Below, piece by piece: positions 63,661 through 64,000 of a stretch of DNA of 64,000 nt. Location: positions 88,303 through 152,302 of the forward strand of contig NW_005201092.1 of the NCBI RefSeq assembly GCF_000372725.1, read 5' to 3'. How positions within the stretch are numbered: position 1 is the first letter of the stretch; each line of letters begins with the position of its first letter. The position numbers were made by a program, and so were the translations under genes. This DNA comes from Emiliania huxleyi CCMP1516 (lineage: Eukaryota > Haptophyta > Isochrysidales > Noelaerhabdaceae). Under the pieces are notes generated by a model. That model saw only the letters and a list, made by a program, of their open reading frames with translations, did not search any database and had not been told where the DNA came from.

Positions 63661-63915
63661 ATCCCTCCGAGATTCCTCCTCCGATCTCCGGCAGATCTCC
63701 TCCTCCGAGATCTCCTCCTCCGAGATCTCCTCCGAGATCTCCTCCGAGATCTCCTCCGAGATCTCCTCCTCCTCGGAGAGATGGGCAGAGATGGGGAGAG
63801 ATGGGGAGAGATGGCGAGAGATGGCGAGAGATGGCGAGAGATGGGCAGAGATGGCGAGAGATGGCGAGAGATGGGGAGAGATGGCGAGAGATGGCGAGAG
63901 ATGGCGAGGGATGGC
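63640..63915 (+). repeat. GAGATCTCCTCC and GAGATGGCGA minisatellites
   Basis: Two successive arrays after the LLEQ codons, beginning GAGCAG|GCGCGAGATTGC, a GC-type donor. Probably another intron; its acceptor would lie near or beyond 63966. Confidence 0.9.
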
Positions 63916-64000
63916 ACCCTTTTTCCTCCGCGGGGGGAGCTGCCTCCCACTCCCCTCTCGCGGCCTGGTACAGCGGTGCCACAGCAGAGTCTCCGCGCTC

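Overview
The window looks like nuclear DNA of a GC-rich eukaryotic microalga. A haptophyte of the Emiliania/Gephyrocapsa type is my best guess. The evidence is: many genes with short introns, a high share of GC-AG introns, hydroxyproline-rich (SPPPP)n cell-surface proteins, 10-11-bp minisatellites, long CA/GA/CT microsatellites and retroelement fragments. The organism call is inference; a green alga is less likely but not excluded. Nothing bacterial (operons, CRISPR) is visible. There are two 100-base assembly gaps, at 25043-25142 and 48901-49000.

Layout. 1-3.5 kb: CAG/CAC-rich tandem duplication, then a complete three-exon purple acid phosphatase. 3.5-9.1 kb: Ty1/copia pol ORF with an LTR-like inverted repeat, a decayed ORF, and a 5'-truncated LINE-like copy. 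9.7-19 kb: an unrecognised multi-exon gene, minisatellites, a frameshifted gene, a small hypothetical gene, a foldback repeat, a 25-bp inverted repeat pair 4 kb apart, an AT-rich small ORF and a multipass membrane protein. 19.2-20.0 kb: second LINE-like copy. 20.1-25.7 kb: START-like lipid-binding domain gene followed by a coiled-coil gene. 25.9-26.9 kb: frameshifted NAD(P)-dependent reductase. 31-38.3 kb: two large Pro-rich extracellular proteins on the minus strand. 39.2-42.6 kb: secreted LPMO-like protein. 43.9-45.6 kb: the longest LINE-like copy. 45.6-47.4 kb: Cys-rich probable membrane protein. 50.9-52.4 kb: TatD-type nuclease. 52.6-53.8 kb: RNase H ORF. 54.9-57.9 kb: MAPK-like kinase. 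59.4-64 kb: a coiled-coil/basic protein, a 15-bp minisatellite and a zinc-knuckle protein.

The most interesting signal is in the introns. Across at least seven genes, introns begin with an imperfect copy (about 8 to 38 nt) of the first bases of the downstream exon, so each junction reads AG|GYxxx ... filler ... AG|GYxxx. The filler between the two copies is unrelated from intron to intron: 10-11-bp minisatellites, (CA)n, (GA)n, AT-rich sequence, or a small hairpin element. Several introns are amplified into head-to-tail arrays (a 68-bp unit in two unrelated genes, and a 58-79-bp unit in the kinase gene). This looks like ongoing intron gain by tandem duplication of AG|GT or AG|GC exon segments, seen at several stages.

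The second theme is a LINE-like family with a shared 3' end and variable 5' truncation. Its longest ORF resembles the region downstream of reverse transcriptase plus a PD-(D/E)XK-like nuclease, but no matching reverse transcriptase is in the window. All gene models were built by hand from reading frames, splice consensus and family motifs; no database search or transcript data were available.
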